Positions 11,116-21,649 of a stretch of DNA of 64,000 nucleotides are shown one piece after another (the stretch's first letter is position 1; each line of letters starts with the position of its first letter). The DNA is from Nephrocerus scutellatus (Eukaryota > Arthropoda > Insecta > Diptera > Pipunculidae). Made by a program: the position numbers and the translations under genes. Under the pieces are notes generated by a model. That model searched no databases, was not told the DNA's origin, and was given only the letters and a program-made list of their open reading frames with translations. The stretch lies in contig OX352762.1 of the NCBI GenBank assembly GCA_947095585.1, forward strand, positions 13,123,969 to 13,187,968. The letters run 5' to 3'.

Positions 11116-11221
11116 TGTTGATTTTATTCTGGTATCTGGTGTTAGCCTTAAATAAATACAACGTATAGAAATGAAAACTTTTCATCTAAATGCCCTAATC
11201 GGTTTATCCCTTCAAAAATAA

Positions 11222-14200
11222 GGGGAATGTTGATTTGTACTCATGTAAGAACGCCGTCGATAAAAAATGGGGTTTGAAACCAGAGCTGGTACACTGGCTT
11301 TACAGAGCGGTTGTAAGACCAATTCTACTTGAAAAAGGCACATATAAAAACATAATGGAGAAGTTGCAAAAAGCGGTTTTGTAAGTGTGGCGCTGAGATC
11401 AACACCAACTCGCGCCCTAGAGGTTATTCTCCACCTCATTCCAGTGGATATATTTGGCAATCAGAAAGCGGCACATATGGCTACGCGCGAATATTAACTG
11501 ATAATCAGTGGAAAAGTCTCCAAAAGGGACACTCCACTATAATTGAATCACTAAAGAAAGAACTGACGAATTTTTTTTTTTTTTTTTTTTTTAATAATTT
11601 GCGCACGCAAATTTGCACCCTTATTATATTCGGCAATATGCTTGGCACAGCGTGGGCGTTAAGGAAAAGGAGAAGAAGAGAGGAGATGTCTATGAGCTTG
11701 TGTCTTCAATTTCTGTGGATCATAGTGATGTGGAAAGACAGAGCTTGGCAGAGCATTCCACATATGTGTTGTACGGCTAAGGAACGAATCTCTGAACTTA
11801 ACTGTACGTCCGAAGATGGGCTTAAGGGTAAACTGATGTGCATTTAGAGCACAACGAGTGTTGCGGTTGAATTCAAGGAGAGGTGGCATGCAACTGGCTG
11901 GTGGAAGAAGCGATAAAACAATGACAAGCTGGAGACGTTCCTGCGGTGTTCAAGCGAATCTATTGATTTCGCAATGTTTTCATCACCGATAAGTTTTATC
12001 GCACGGTTTTGTATTCTATCTAGTTGATGCAAGGTGGTTTTAGGCGCACCAGACCAAATATGACAATTGTGCTCAAGCTTAGGGCGAAAAGCCTTGACAG
12101 CATTGGGCTTTGGAAGCGTTAAATTCTACTCGATTCTTTTCTCCCCATTTTATTATGCTATCTAGGTCAGAATGTAACGTGCTTAATATACGAAGTTGTT
12201 TGAGTTCCACATGAGATGTGGAGGGACGTTCCTCAAACTTATATGAGAAGCTGAGAGTGCTGTCGTGAGCAAAAGAGTGAATTGGATTAGAAGTCACAGA
12301 TAAGAGATCATTAATAGAAATGAGAAAGAGTGTCAGGGACAGAACAGAGCCCTGGGGAACGCATTTTTGTGGTGTATTTTAGACTTGAATCCGTCCAAAA
12401 CTACTTGAATTGAGCGGTCCAAATGATAGCTTCTAATCCAATGAAGCAGTTTATCATCGACACCAAAGGCACGCATTTTTGACAAAAAGGCATGATGCCA
12501 AACTCTGTCAAATGCCTTCGAAATATCAAGTGCAACAGCTTTGCTTTCACCAAATTGGTGCAAAGACCGGTTCCACTGTTCGGTGAGATATACCATCAAA
12601 TCACCAGTGGAACGTTGCCTACGAAATCCGTACTGCCGGTTACTACGGATTTCATTGGTTTCAAGATATTTTATGAGCTGAAAATTGATCAGCATTGATT
12701 TCCATGACCTTGGAAAGAATGGATGTAAGTGCTATGGGTCGGTACGTAGAAGGAGACGACGGCTCACCTTTTTTGGGTATGGGCTGGACAAAGGCTGTAT
12801 TGCCATACTGTTTTTTTGGGAGTTTTTTCTCTAACTGCGTGGTTTATTAACGAGAAATTAGCTGGACAATGGTCAGACGAGCCAAGAGGCGATAATACAT
12901 TGACGGAGTAATTATCAGGACGAGAGGTAAGGAACAATTCGGAATGATTTTCAACGTCAGGTATTCGTGTAAGCTCATTTACAAGCTGAGTAATGTGGTT
13001 TAAGTCAGCGAACAACTCAACATCCCTTCCTACGGGTGTTGTCTGGCCAGAATGGCGAAGCCACCCAGAATTGTGTACATTGAAATCGCCCGCAATAAAG
13101 AATTCAGTGTTTTCATCATTTGTGACAATTCTTGCAATTGAGTCAGACAGTGCATCAAACTCGTGAACAGTTGAAGCTATGTCTAAGTTGGGGCTTCTAT
13201 AAAGAAAGCAGTAGTGGATGTTACGCCACAGTTAAGTTTCACTAAATCTTTAGGTGCGCTGTTTAAGATGGGGCACACGGACGCACACACTGCACTTTGC
13301 ACTTTTTGTTTGCCGATCACGCGAACCGTTGGTTGTTCGCAACCACACACAACACGACCACAACACACGACGCTTCGTTATGCTTCGATAAGGATTTCAA
13401 GAGAGCAATACCCTCCAGAGAAAACTAAAAAGGTGAATCCGGAACCGATATCGAAACAGCATAATTTTCTTAAGGATGCTTCGAAGCTAGACGGCAGAGT
13501 AGGACCAGGATACCGGACTTTGCCCTGCCAAACTCAATGGTCAGAGACTCACGCTTACCTCAGAAGCAAAATATCTCAGCATAATCCTAGACAGGAAACT
13601 CAGTTGGAAGTGGAATATAAAATTAAGGGCTTAGAAAGCATATATTGCCTTATATGCTAGCAGCAAAACCATTGGTAGAAAATGGGAACTGAAGCCGAGG
13701 ATGGCTCTGCTGGCCATACACAGCAGTGGTGCGCCATATTATTACCTACGGTGCGCTTGTCTGGAGGCCGGCGATTAAACAAAATTTTAATACCAGTAAG
13801 TTAAGTGTACGGCCACTGCAATATATTGCAGTTGTTCCCATAGGAGATAATACCATCTTCAACCGACTACTGCACTCCTCAAGTTCACTTCAATCCTAGC
13901 TTTGCCGTAGAGTTTCCAACTCGAGAAAGTTGGAAGAGCGGGAGAGCTGTGGGACTTTTTGATGTAACTCTCTTCACCGTTGGATCCAAGATGAGAAATG
14001 GAACTGCAAACTGCAACTTTGGTCGACATGAAGCGCCGCCGACCAAGGCAAGTCCCCTTCTTATTAAGCCGCGACCAAAGCTAATACATATCGGATTGGG
14101 TACCGAAATCGTTCACTTGATTTGGTCGAGTCTCCAGTGACACGACGTGGACGGATAAGATAGGAGTTGTGATGCGAGAGGCTAAGGACATGAATGTCGA

Positions 14201-14430
14201 TAATCGTGTCATCATCACCGTTTGTCATCCAGTATTAGTATTAGTATACTTATATGCTTACGTGGGTAAGCGGTTAAAAAATTACCTTTCATATAACAAA
14301 AACAGCAAAGTGCGAGACATACTGCGAAGCTCGGAATTGATCTTTTGAAAAAGGAAAGGGTATAAGATCCATGTGGTAACACAAAGAACCGCTAATGGTC
14401 ATAGTGATCGATTGCTGCCACCTCAACCTA
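11222..14430 (+). mobile_element. LINE family E, copy 2, interrupted by a B insertion
   Basis: The pieces are 11222-11568 and 13371-14430. The left piece encodes KPELVHWLYRAVVRPIL and a SLQKGHSTIIESLKKELT-like stretch. The right piece resumes with the same CGTTATGCTTCGATAAGGAT word that is uninterrupted in copy 1 (8335-8355), then ASKLDGRVG (RNase H start) and SWKWNIKLR / LKPRMAL segments. It is frameshifted throughout and ends at the CCACCTCAACCTAACCT tail. Confidence 0.7.
11569..13370 (-). mobile_element. Jockey/I/CR1-like LINE family B with poly(A), inserted in E copy 2
   Basis: The copy reads on the minus strand, with a T run at about 11569-11593 corresponding to its poly(A) tail. From the 5' side it carries endonuclease fragments (FFIAGDFNVHNSGWLRH, SPLGSSDHCPANFS), then RT (NRQYGFRRQRSTGDLM, ALDISKAFDRVWHHAFL, FAHDSTLSFSY where FADD is expected). 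It ends with a C-terminal LKPIFGRTVKFRDSF / MWNALPSSVFPHHYD. Several frameshifts and the mutated catalytic box make it inactive. Confidence 0.85.
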
Positions 14431-14715
14431 ACCTTACCTCAAGTTTGCCAGTGTACCATTGCAAAGTTGCCATTCTCCTGCCTTTTAGAAGAAACTTGGT
14501 ATCGGGGGCATATTTAATAAGCCATTTTATAGCTTTAAATGTCTTTATTTTAATATTTATATAATTTTATTTTACTTCAATGGAAACAATTTAAGGAAAT
14601 AATATAAATGGGAAATAAAAGATCAACATAAAAAATACAATTTTTAAAAAAAGTAAAACAAAATACAAAAGTGAATTAAAGTAAAATTTTTCCACCGCTC
14701 GAAAGAGCAAGATAT

Positions 14716-16110
14716 TTAGCAAGCATCAACCACCCAGAGACACTCCTTGGGCGGATTACTGCTCAGCTCGCCATCCCTCTTTGTGAAAACATATCGCCTA
14801 TCATCAGAAAACTTCTCATCGGACAGACAGAGATACTCATTGAAGAGCAAATTGATTAGAACTAATTCTTTTTGAATTGCTTGTATTCGCCATAAATTTC
14901 TACTGTATCTTAATAGGGCCTTTTCTCCTTCGGATCTCCATGTCATCACATGACGATACTGGCCACTGTATGATGGTATACTGGGAATATATAAATACTC
15001 ATTCTTGTTGAAGTCACTTTCAAATTGAAACACGAACTCTTGGTTTTCCAGGACGATTTGATTTGGAATCCAGTAGGCTTGACCGTCAACAACTCGCTTA
15101 ACCCATGTAAAGACGTGACGCTGGGTAGTATTCCATTTATAATCATCTGTGGGCGAATATATGCTCTCCAAAAAGAGTAAATTGCGAATGCATATCTTTC
15201 GGGAGAAGTACAAGTTGCGAATAGAATTCGAAATATTGTTAACCAGACGTGTACTTGCGGTCTTCTTGTCCTCGGACAGCTTTGCATAATCTGGCATTTG
15301 CTGCAGTCGGCTCATATGCTCGGCGAAAAACAGTCCGACCACACCGTAGAGATCACCTTCGACGGATAAACTCTCGTGAATACTCACCAAAGCTGTAACA
15401 CTCTGCGATACACTCTCCGGGTTGTACACGTTTCGAATAAGATCTGTTATTGACATTTTGAAGTAGAGATTTTCCACGACCTTACGGATAGTTTCATCAG
15501 AAATTTCCTCGCCGAGGTACTCCAACGATTTGGCCAGATTTTTAATATTTCTGCTATTCTCATAGTACCCACCGAACACAGCGTCATTTATTATTTTGGC
15601 GCTTCTCCTGATGATTGCATTCCGTAAACCGTTATCACGCATAGCCTTTGCTCTTATTCTTATTTCTTCCGGTGTTTCTTCCTGGTAGATAACTTTGTTG
15701 GTAAGTACCTTATAGAGAGATATAAGCCGGAACAGATCCGATCCATCGTTTGAGATTAGTCTTTCCCAAAGTGGTTCATAGACGGAATATTGAATTAATA
15801 TTTTAGACGACGGCGCACATTGATTAATTAATAATTGCAAGTTATTATGATTTATTTCACGTATAATATTTACAACATTTGCAATTACCGAAGGCTGTAT
15901 ACCGATTTGGAGAATCTTCTCTTCGGCTTGGTGCAACCTACCGGATTCGATGTCTTCATTGATCTCGCTGGCCAACAAATACAAGTTGCTTGAATTCTGA
16001 ACTTGAATTTCACCTACGTTCGTTTCGTCAATAGAAGTCCTGGCAATGACCATTTTCAGTGATAGACTTGAAATACAAAGAAACAACAAAAGTCGAATGT
16101 ATGGTAACAT
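14716..16110 (-). CDS. Secreted 464-residue protein, paralogue 2 (family not recognised)
   Basis: A single exon runs from ATG at 16110 to the stop at 14716. A longer in-frame reading upstream begins with a non-ATG codon, so 16110 is the start; this gives the same length as paralogue 1. The signal peptide is MLPYIRLLLFLCISS. All five mature cysteines of paralogue 1 are kept. Differences cluster in residues about 75-160, whereas about 160-185 and the C-terminal 60 residues are nearly unchanged. The gene lies on the same strand as paralogue 1, about 4.1 kb beyond it. No domain is recognised; the coding frame is clean, so it is probably a functional gene. Confidence 0.85.
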   Translation of the reverse strand: MLPYIRLLLFLCISSLSLKMVIARTSIDETNVGEIQVQNSSNLYLLASEINEDIESGRLHQAEEKILQIGIQPSVIANVVNIIREINHNNLQLLINQCAPSSKILIQYSVYEPLWERLISNDGSDLFRLISLYKVLTNKVIYQEETPEEIRIRAKAMRDNGLRNAIIRRSAKIINDAVFGGYYENSRNIKNLAKSLEYLGEEISDETIRKVVENLYFKMSITDLIRNVYNPESVSQSVTALVSIHESLSVEGDLYGVVGLFFAEHMSRLQQMPDYAKLSEDKKTASTRLVNNISNSIRNLYFSRKICIRNLLFLESIYSPTDDYKWNTTQRHVFTWVKRVVDGQAYWIPNQIVLENQEFVFQFESDFNKNEYLYIPSIPSYSGQYRHVMTWRSEGEKALLRYSRNLWRIQAIQKELVLINLLFNEYLCLSDEKFSDDRRYVFTKRDGELSSNPPKECLWVVDAC

Positions 16111-16139
16111 CTTCAATTTTTTAAGCTGGTTATTCCAGA

Positions 16140-16375
16140 AAGGTTATTATTCTGCCTAGAGCGGTTTTTGTACTGAAATTTCAATTAATTTAGAGGTACG
16201 AAGTTAAATTAGAATGATAACTATTATGGTGTAATCACGAATCACGTAGGGCACTACTCGACACGAACAAAATTAATCCCGTCGAATAGCGCGTCATTAA
16301 TTTTAAGATAAAAACCTTGAAGATAAGAGAAAGCAATTCACAGAGATCCACTAAAGCTTCCTCTGTGCACACACA
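16140..16375 (-). promoter_or_regulatory. Single 5'-flanking module of secreted gene 2
   Basis: Homologous to one of the two modules before gene 1, including AGAGCGGTTTTTGTACTGAA. The segment after ATCACGAATCACG has diverged (the GATAATCGCACGG word is missing). A difference in expression between the two genes is possible but not shown. Confidence 0.45.
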
Positions 16376-16465
16376 AATTTTATTTTGTTGATTTTGTTCT
16401 GGTATTTGGTGTAAGCCTTAATAAAATACAACCAAAAAAAATAATAATTTTTTTTATCTAAATAC

Positions 16466-16960
16466 TCGGAGATACACATATGTGTAAAGTTTGAATAAAA
16501 TTCGGTAATTTTTGATAATATTTATCGGAGCCCTATTCCAAACTTTTACAAAACGTGTTGCTAGGCAGCTACATGAAAATGAAAAAAAGAGCAGGGTAGG
16601 TTGTGTCGTCTACACGTCCGCGAGGTTTTTGAGTTACAAACATTTACTGACAATGCACTGTTTATTTTGTATTTTTTGTTTTATTAACTTTAATTAAAGT
16701 GTATATCTAGTTTTCCAGTTTATGTTGTTATAAAATAAATTCCGAGTTTAAACCTTTTAATTCAATTCAATTAGTAATGTAATGTGAGTTGAGCAGAGAA
16801 CCAACCAACAGAGACTATAATACACTACTACTTCTCTAGAGAGGGTTTTGGTTTACGGGCTCACATGGTCTATAGTGACGCTTAGACGACATACGAGTAT
16901 ATTTTAGAGGGTGCAGCTTTATTGGCCAAAAACCATCGGGGTAAAATACTAATTATATTG
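16466..16960. other. Intergenic, nothing recognised
   Basis: AT-rich DNA with no supported gene or repeat family. Confidence 0.4.
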
Positions 16961-17190
16961 GGGTAATTTCAATATAAATTTTGCCAAGCCATAATCACAT
17001 GTATCTTAAATGACTGAATATCATACACATGCGGAAATACATAGTCGGGCAATTCATTCCACAAAATTTTTGAGCGGCTAAAGAAGGAATGTTTGAATTG
17101 ATCGGTACGTCCAAAGATAGGTCTTAAACTGTTTTCGATAGTATTATAAAAAAAACCATCAAACCCATAAAAATTACAATTTTTCATGTA
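16961..17190 (-). mobile_element. Family B LINE relic (C-terminal end)
   Basis: A 72-codon minus-strand stretch matches the C-terminus of family B: LRPIFGRTDQFKHSFFSRS then LWNELPDYVFPHVYD, compare LKPIFGRTVKFRDSF at 11.7 kb. It is a 5'-truncated remnant. Confidence 0.65.
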
Positions 17191-17194
17191 AATT

Positions 17195-17650
17195 CTCTAA
17201 AAGGAGATGGGTATGTGTTAAAATTTAAAGAAAACCGGGCTAATTTTTAAAAAATTTACATGGACACCACACGGGTCTCAAGGCCCGATCACTCCAACAA
17301 ATTTACAAAAAGTTTTGTCCATCAGTGATACACATGTGTTTAAAATTTGAAGAAAATCGAGCTAATTCTTAAAACATTTATATGGGAACCCCTCGGGCCT
17401 CACGGCCCGTTCACTCCAAAAACTTAACAAAAATTTTGTCCATCGGAGATACACATGTGTGTAATGTAAAATTTATAGAAAATCGGGCCAATTTAAAAAA
17501 AAATTGTATCCCTCTGCCCTGATGTCCGTGGGGCTTCAAATTTTAATAGAAATGTTGTCACCGGAAATAAACATGTGCGCGAAGTTTCAATAAAATCGGG
17601 CTTTGGGAAGTGGGTTGAAAATTTATCGCAAGTTTCTACGAAAAACAAAC
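17195..17650 (+). repeat. Minisatellite array, unit about 121 bp
   Basis: There are about four imperfect units, each containing GTTTTGTCCATCGGAGATAC then ACATGTGT, AAAATTTGAAGAAAATCGGG and a GC-rich GGCCCGATCACTCC patch. GATACACATGTG words start at 17327 and 17448. The array ends with GGGAAGTGGGTTGAAAATT, the end shared by the arrays at 22.7 and 31.2 kb. Confidence 0.75.
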
Positions 17651-18641
17651 AAACAATCTCAGTTTTCACAGCAATTTTTAGTTTTATCACTTCACGAACG
17701 CATATGATTTGCGATTCCCGATCTTATTATGATAATTTGCTTTGGCAGCATGTTCCTATAAAGTACCTTAGGGTTTCCGTGGTGAACGGTTTGCAAATGG
17801 AACGATAATCGACATCAATCAAAAATTTAATTAACAGGACAGTAACAGCCGGGTTAATGAGACTAATTCGAATTCTATTAGTTGCGTTTACCGTGGTCGT
17901 ACTGTATTTGCATTCTCTGTCATGTGATAAGGAGAGCAACCTTGAACCTTGTTTCACTACAACTAACGTCGGCTGATCAAAACCGAAAACTCACTTCTTA
18001 GAAATTAGTTTTGTTGTGTAAACGATCGTCGATCGCCGACGGACAGTAAAGTTACAGTTTCGGTTAAGAAGGTTTGCAAATGTACTGGATAATTACACCG
18101 AACACCGGGTACAGTTTACAAATGTTACGCAAAAGCGAAACCACGAGAGAGAAATCTAAAAATCCACCTAGCAAATGGAAAGAGCTATTAGTTTTATAAG
18201 ATAAGTTTCCGTCATTTTAAAAAGGACGTACACGTAATCAAGCTACCTATACCCAAAAAAAAAGCCAAATATTTAATGCCACAAATCACTTACTAATGGG
18301 GGCGAATTCAACAAACCCATGATAGAGCTTGCCAATCGTAGAATTTGTGAACGGCCTACAGTCCAGTACTGGGAACCTTGTTAGGTCGGCGTGGAATGGT
18401 TGGAAATGGTTTTCTGGCTTTCTGTTGTTTTGTTGTTGTCATTTCTGTATATAAAGTGGCAACCTATCAATTGATGTATTGCGCTTATAACGATAAGCAC
18501 GATAATTCTGTTATCGACCTAAGCAAAGTGTATCTAGATAAGATAGGAGTTTTCAGGGTGTGATAGCCCTAATCAAATTTCACTGTCGCTAAATACAGGG
18601 TGATCACCCAAACAATAAAGAACATTTTTTAAATTTAATTA
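17651..18641. other. Intergenic, nothing recognised
   Basis: No coding frame with family features is visible. Short palindromic words occur near 18030 (CGATCGTCGATCG). The right end holds the 3' flank of the CRAL-TRIO gene. Confidence 0.4.
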
Positions 18642-18647
18642 TTTATT
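18642..18647 (-). terminator. Candidate polyadenylation signal of CRAL-TRIO gene 1
   Basis: TTTATT on the plus strand reads AATAAA on the minus strand, 35 bases after the stop codon. Confidence 0.45.
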
Positions 18648-18681
18648 TCTGCTTCTGGTCAACTTGAGGTTTGCCTAAAAT

Positions 18682-19769
18682 TTAATCGATGTCGAGTTTC
18701 CGGAACGAACCTTCCAGACCGAATAGGCTTTCCACATTGATCGGATTGCCCGGTCGTAGTTTCTCATTTGTACCGTACTGAGCATCTTCAATAAAATAAT
18801 CCCGATAGCTAAGGAATATTTTTTCCCAGGTATTGATGACATCCTTTATGGTTCCGTTATTGCCACCATATTCTGCCGGCAGATACTCTTTGGGGATGTG
18901 CTCGTATAATGTTTCATATTTTGAGTGAATGTGAAACTAGAGAATTAAAAGGAAAGCAAGGAAATAAGGTAAATATAATAATGGCGTACCCAATCTCCAG
19001 CACCCACAAACTTACTCACCCTTCTTTTGATCTTCTCATTCATAAGGTTCTTAGCTATCTGTAGAATTTTCTCGGCGGCACTTGGTGTATTTACAAAATG
19101 GAAACCCTTTGGCCGATACGGCCACGCTTTATCACTCATCACAGCCAGTTTCCTCACAAAGGCCGCATCGAATTGGAAGATATGCCCAGCAGTTACTCCC
19201 TTCAAGTCGATAATCTCAACAAAACCATTTACCATGGCGTTATCATCCTCAAGAGTTTGGATGTCACCAACGATTGTGGCAACTTTGATCACATCGACTA
19301 TTGTAGTTTTGCTGGGATCGTATTGGCTATAACGGGAGATGTGAATGCGTGGTCCATCTTCTTTGAGGGGCGTTGGCAGTCGCAATATACAGCTGGGAGA
19401 GAGAATTTTTTTTTATTATTCTCGTGAAGCTAAATTTTAATTAAAAACTGTATTTTCTCACCCTCGTCGAAGAATCTCTAACATTTTGGGATCATCGGCG
19501 AACCGATTTTTATACAATTCCGGTGCAATTCCACGCATTGTGTAGTAGCTGTCAATTTTTTGTTTCGCCTTCTCAAGACTGTGCTTGCAGCCACGTAAGA
19601 ATCCAACCAGCAGTTGGTCGTCGGTGCGCGCTTTTAAATGTGGCTGCTTAGCAATCCATTGTTTTAGGGTCCGAATGTCTTCGTCTATCCGATCGGGAAC
19701 TTCACCCAGCTCCTTCTGGGCACGTATTGCAAGTTGCGGACTCAATGGACGAATCTTAGACATAACCAT
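18682..19769 (-). CDS. CRAL-TRIO lipid-transfer protein 1 (alpha-tocopherol transfer protein-like)
   Basis: The predicted protein is a cytosolic carrier of a small hydrophobic ligand (retinoid, tocopherol or similar). Exons are 19769-19462, 19392-19020 and 18936-18682, with GTGAGA and GTGAGT donors, CCAG and CTAG acceptors and phases 2 and 0, giving 311 residues. Residues about 1-100 form the CRAL-TRIO N domain (PDRIDEDIRTLKQWIAKQ, TDDQLLVGFLRGCKHSLEKA). The lipid-binding domain follows, with ISRYSQYDP, EIIDLKGVTAGHIFQF, PKGFHFVNTP and, near the end, PKEYLPAEYGG. The C-terminus is GSFRKLDID. A second ATG two codons in (19763) may be used. A GA repeat at about 19787-19800 lies in the leader. 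The paralogue is at 34300-35359. The ligand cannot be told from sequence. Confidence 0.92.
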
Positions 19770-19853
19770 GTTGTTGTGGATTTAAGAGAGAGAGAGAGAG
19801 GCTGTCAATGAAATTATTTTATAATTTTAAATAGGCCATCAACTTTCTTTGAA

Positions 19854-19984
19854 CAGCGCTTTCGATTTGCTGGATACAGTGAAGGTTTGTTGTCTCATTT
19901 CGACAGCGTTCTCGACGAAAACCAGAGAACGCTGCAGATATGGGACACCAAAGCTTCACTGCACCCAGCAAATCGAAAGCGCTG
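19854..19984. other. 60-bp-arm inverted repeat (hairpin)
   Basis: The left arm 19854-19913 and the right arm 19925-19984 are reverse complements at about 52 of 60 positions, with an 11-nt loop. Arms begin CAGCGCTTTCGATTTGCTGG. It lies about 85 bp upstream of the CRAL-TRIO 1 start codon. It could be a pre-miRNA-like transcript or a small foldback element. No flanking direct repeat was clear. Confidence 0.7.
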
Positions 19985-20167
19985 TAAATTTATATACAGA
20001 GTGCAGCAATGGAAGTGGTGCTATCTTCACGCTGCTGTATCTGCCAAACGACTGATGACAGCGCGCTTTTATTTTGACAAACGTTAGTCTGTTATGTTAT
20101 TTACAAGTCTACAGCTCAATATTACGTAAACAAATAAAATGATCGTGTGTAGTTTGAGGGCTAGTCC

Positions 20168-20327
20168 AACGACAATTTGGACAAGCGAGTTGCTCTTCGC
20201 AAACAAGCGCCGGCTTCTGTGATGGTTTGGGCTGATGTAACTGCAAATGGTCGTTCTCCGCTAGATGGCGTAAAGGTGAATCAAGAAGTATACCGGGAAA
20301 AAGTATTAAATGATAAGTTGCTACCTT
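20168..20327 (+). mobile_element. mariner/Tc1 transposase fragment
   Basis: One frame reads ASVMVWADVTANGRSPLDG then VKVNQEVYREKVL, the segment around the second catalytic region of mariner-type transposases. Only about 160 bp survive and the ends are not visible. Confidence 0.65.
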
Positions 20328-20329
20328 AG

Positions 20330-21240
20330 GTTAGGTAAGGTTGCAGTGGCCGTCAGTCAAAACCGACGCACTTAGACCATGAAGGTCCGTTGTGATACGA
20401 CAAGGATCTAGGAAAATCCCACGCCTACTCGTTGAACCACTTGGAGCTTCGTATGAAGCGCAAGAGACTATTAATGTCAATTTGGGTTATATCGTTGAGA
20501 TCGTTGAAAAAGAACGCTCCCAGATGGAGCTTCCACCTATTCGAGAGGGCTGGACACGTACAAAGTAGATGGAGAGTGGTTACCTCCTCCTCCTCATCTA
20601 TGCAGCTTCTGCAGAAATCGTTGGAAAAGACAGTCTTTCTGCATGCTTGCCTATGAGACAGTGTCCAGTTATGACACCTATAATGACACTAATGTGCAGT
20701 ATGTTTTTAGAGATCAATAACTTGGAGCGTTTCGGATCTAGCTTGGGCCAGATCTGCTTCGTTGCTATGCAAGTTGTGCCGTTTGACCATCTATAACTAG
20801 TTTTTATTAAAGCATCCCGTTTAAAGATGAGTTTGCACGTAGCGTTCGGCATGCCTAGTGAACCATGTTCAAGCAATAGGGGTAGTGTAGTTCCATGTTT
20901 GGCACGGCAATCAGGGAAGAGTTGGAGAGAACTGAAGCTCATTGCCAGGAACCGCACGCGATGGCGCGTAGGCGTAGTAGAGGCCCTAGGACCCACAAGG
21001 GGATACAGGACATAAAGAAAAAGAAAGATGTTTGGCTTGTTCATCAGCCATACAATTTCCAGGAATGTCTCTATGCCCCGGCACCCAGCACAGGTGAATG
21101 TTAAAATGCTCCGCCTGGAACTGGAGGGGATGGTAACCTGGAAGTTTTTGTTGAAGTGGAGCTGCGGAATTGTGTAGTCTAAGTTGTGGAGTCCTGACTG
21201 AATTCAGGATAAAAGAGTGGCCGAAATCATTCACGGACCA
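20330..21240 (-). mobile_element. RNase H-bearing LINE (E-type) relic, minus strand
   Basis: The minus strand encodes an RNase H end (HLCWVPGHRDIPGNCMADEQ) at 21040-21230. It continues with a C-terminal ITGHCLIGKHAERLSFPT, reminiscent of the CCHC finger of R1/LOA/I-type LINEs, near 20600-20700. A TTAGGTTAGGTAAGGTTGCA word near 20330 fits the 3' end. A plus-strand G fragment interrupts it at about 20880-21030. Confidence 0.65.
20880..21030 (+). mobile_element. RTE-like family G 3' end fragment
   Basis: It shares the GGGCCTCTAC / GAGAACTGAAGCTCATTGCC / CCCACAAGGGGATA words with the 3' end of the large G copy at 24.9 kb, in opposite orientation. It is only about 150 bp, inserted in the RNase H-bearing relic. 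Confidence 0.6.
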
Positions 21241-21649
21241 CCGAGAGATTGCTCTGAGGCGAGTAGCCGTGCTTGCAGCCAGTTGTCTGCAGAAGATGTC
21301 GAGTGGAGTGGTATTTTATTAATAATATTGTTACGTTATTATTGTTAAAAGTAGTTAGTAGATAAAGGAAAACGAATCTCAAGATAAATCGCAATGTACA
21401 TACTCGTCCAAAAATAAGCACTAAATTAAGAATTAAGAATAGCATACTTTTAGGCTGTACGACTTATTAGATTATTTGAAATGTAACCGCCTGCAAGTTT
21501 TGATCATTATGCACTGGTCAAAAATCTGGTCAAACCGGTTTTTGCGGTACAAATACAATTCAGTTCACCATGTGGGACACCGGAAAATTTTTGACCCAAT
21601 TCCAGAAAGAGACATCCCCGAAATAATAGTCAGGGAGCTTTTTTCTGAA
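21241..21649. other. Intergenic, nothing recognised
   Basis: AT-rich sequence with no supported gene. Confidence 0.35.

Larger units (their letters stand above)
7090..11210 (+). repeat. Tandem duplication, unit 1 (E element plus secreted-protein gene 1)
   Basis: The order E-LINE (+), shared 3' flank (8986-9238), 464-residue gene (-) and 5' flank to about 11210 is repeated by unit 2 at 11222-16465. Shared non-coding landmarks include the CCTGCCTTTTAGAAGAAACT block (9000s and 14470s) and the gene's 5' flank up to a GGTGTTAGCCTTAA-type word. Unit 2 starts where unit 1 ends, consistent with a direct tandem duplication followed by independent insertions. Confidence 0.7.
11222..16465 (+). repeat. 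Tandem duplication, unit 2 (E element plus secreted-protein gene 2)
   Basis: This is the direct counterpart of 7090-11210: E-LINE pieces, shared 3' flank, gene on the minus strand, single 5' module and the right border near 16465. It is longer than unit 1 because a 1.8 kb family B LINE inserted at 11569-13370. Confidence 0.7.

Noticed and set aside
18378..18563. Small hydrophobic protein MLGRRGMVGNGFLAFCC
   Set aside because: No splice signals, no conserved context and no similarity recognised; likely chance.
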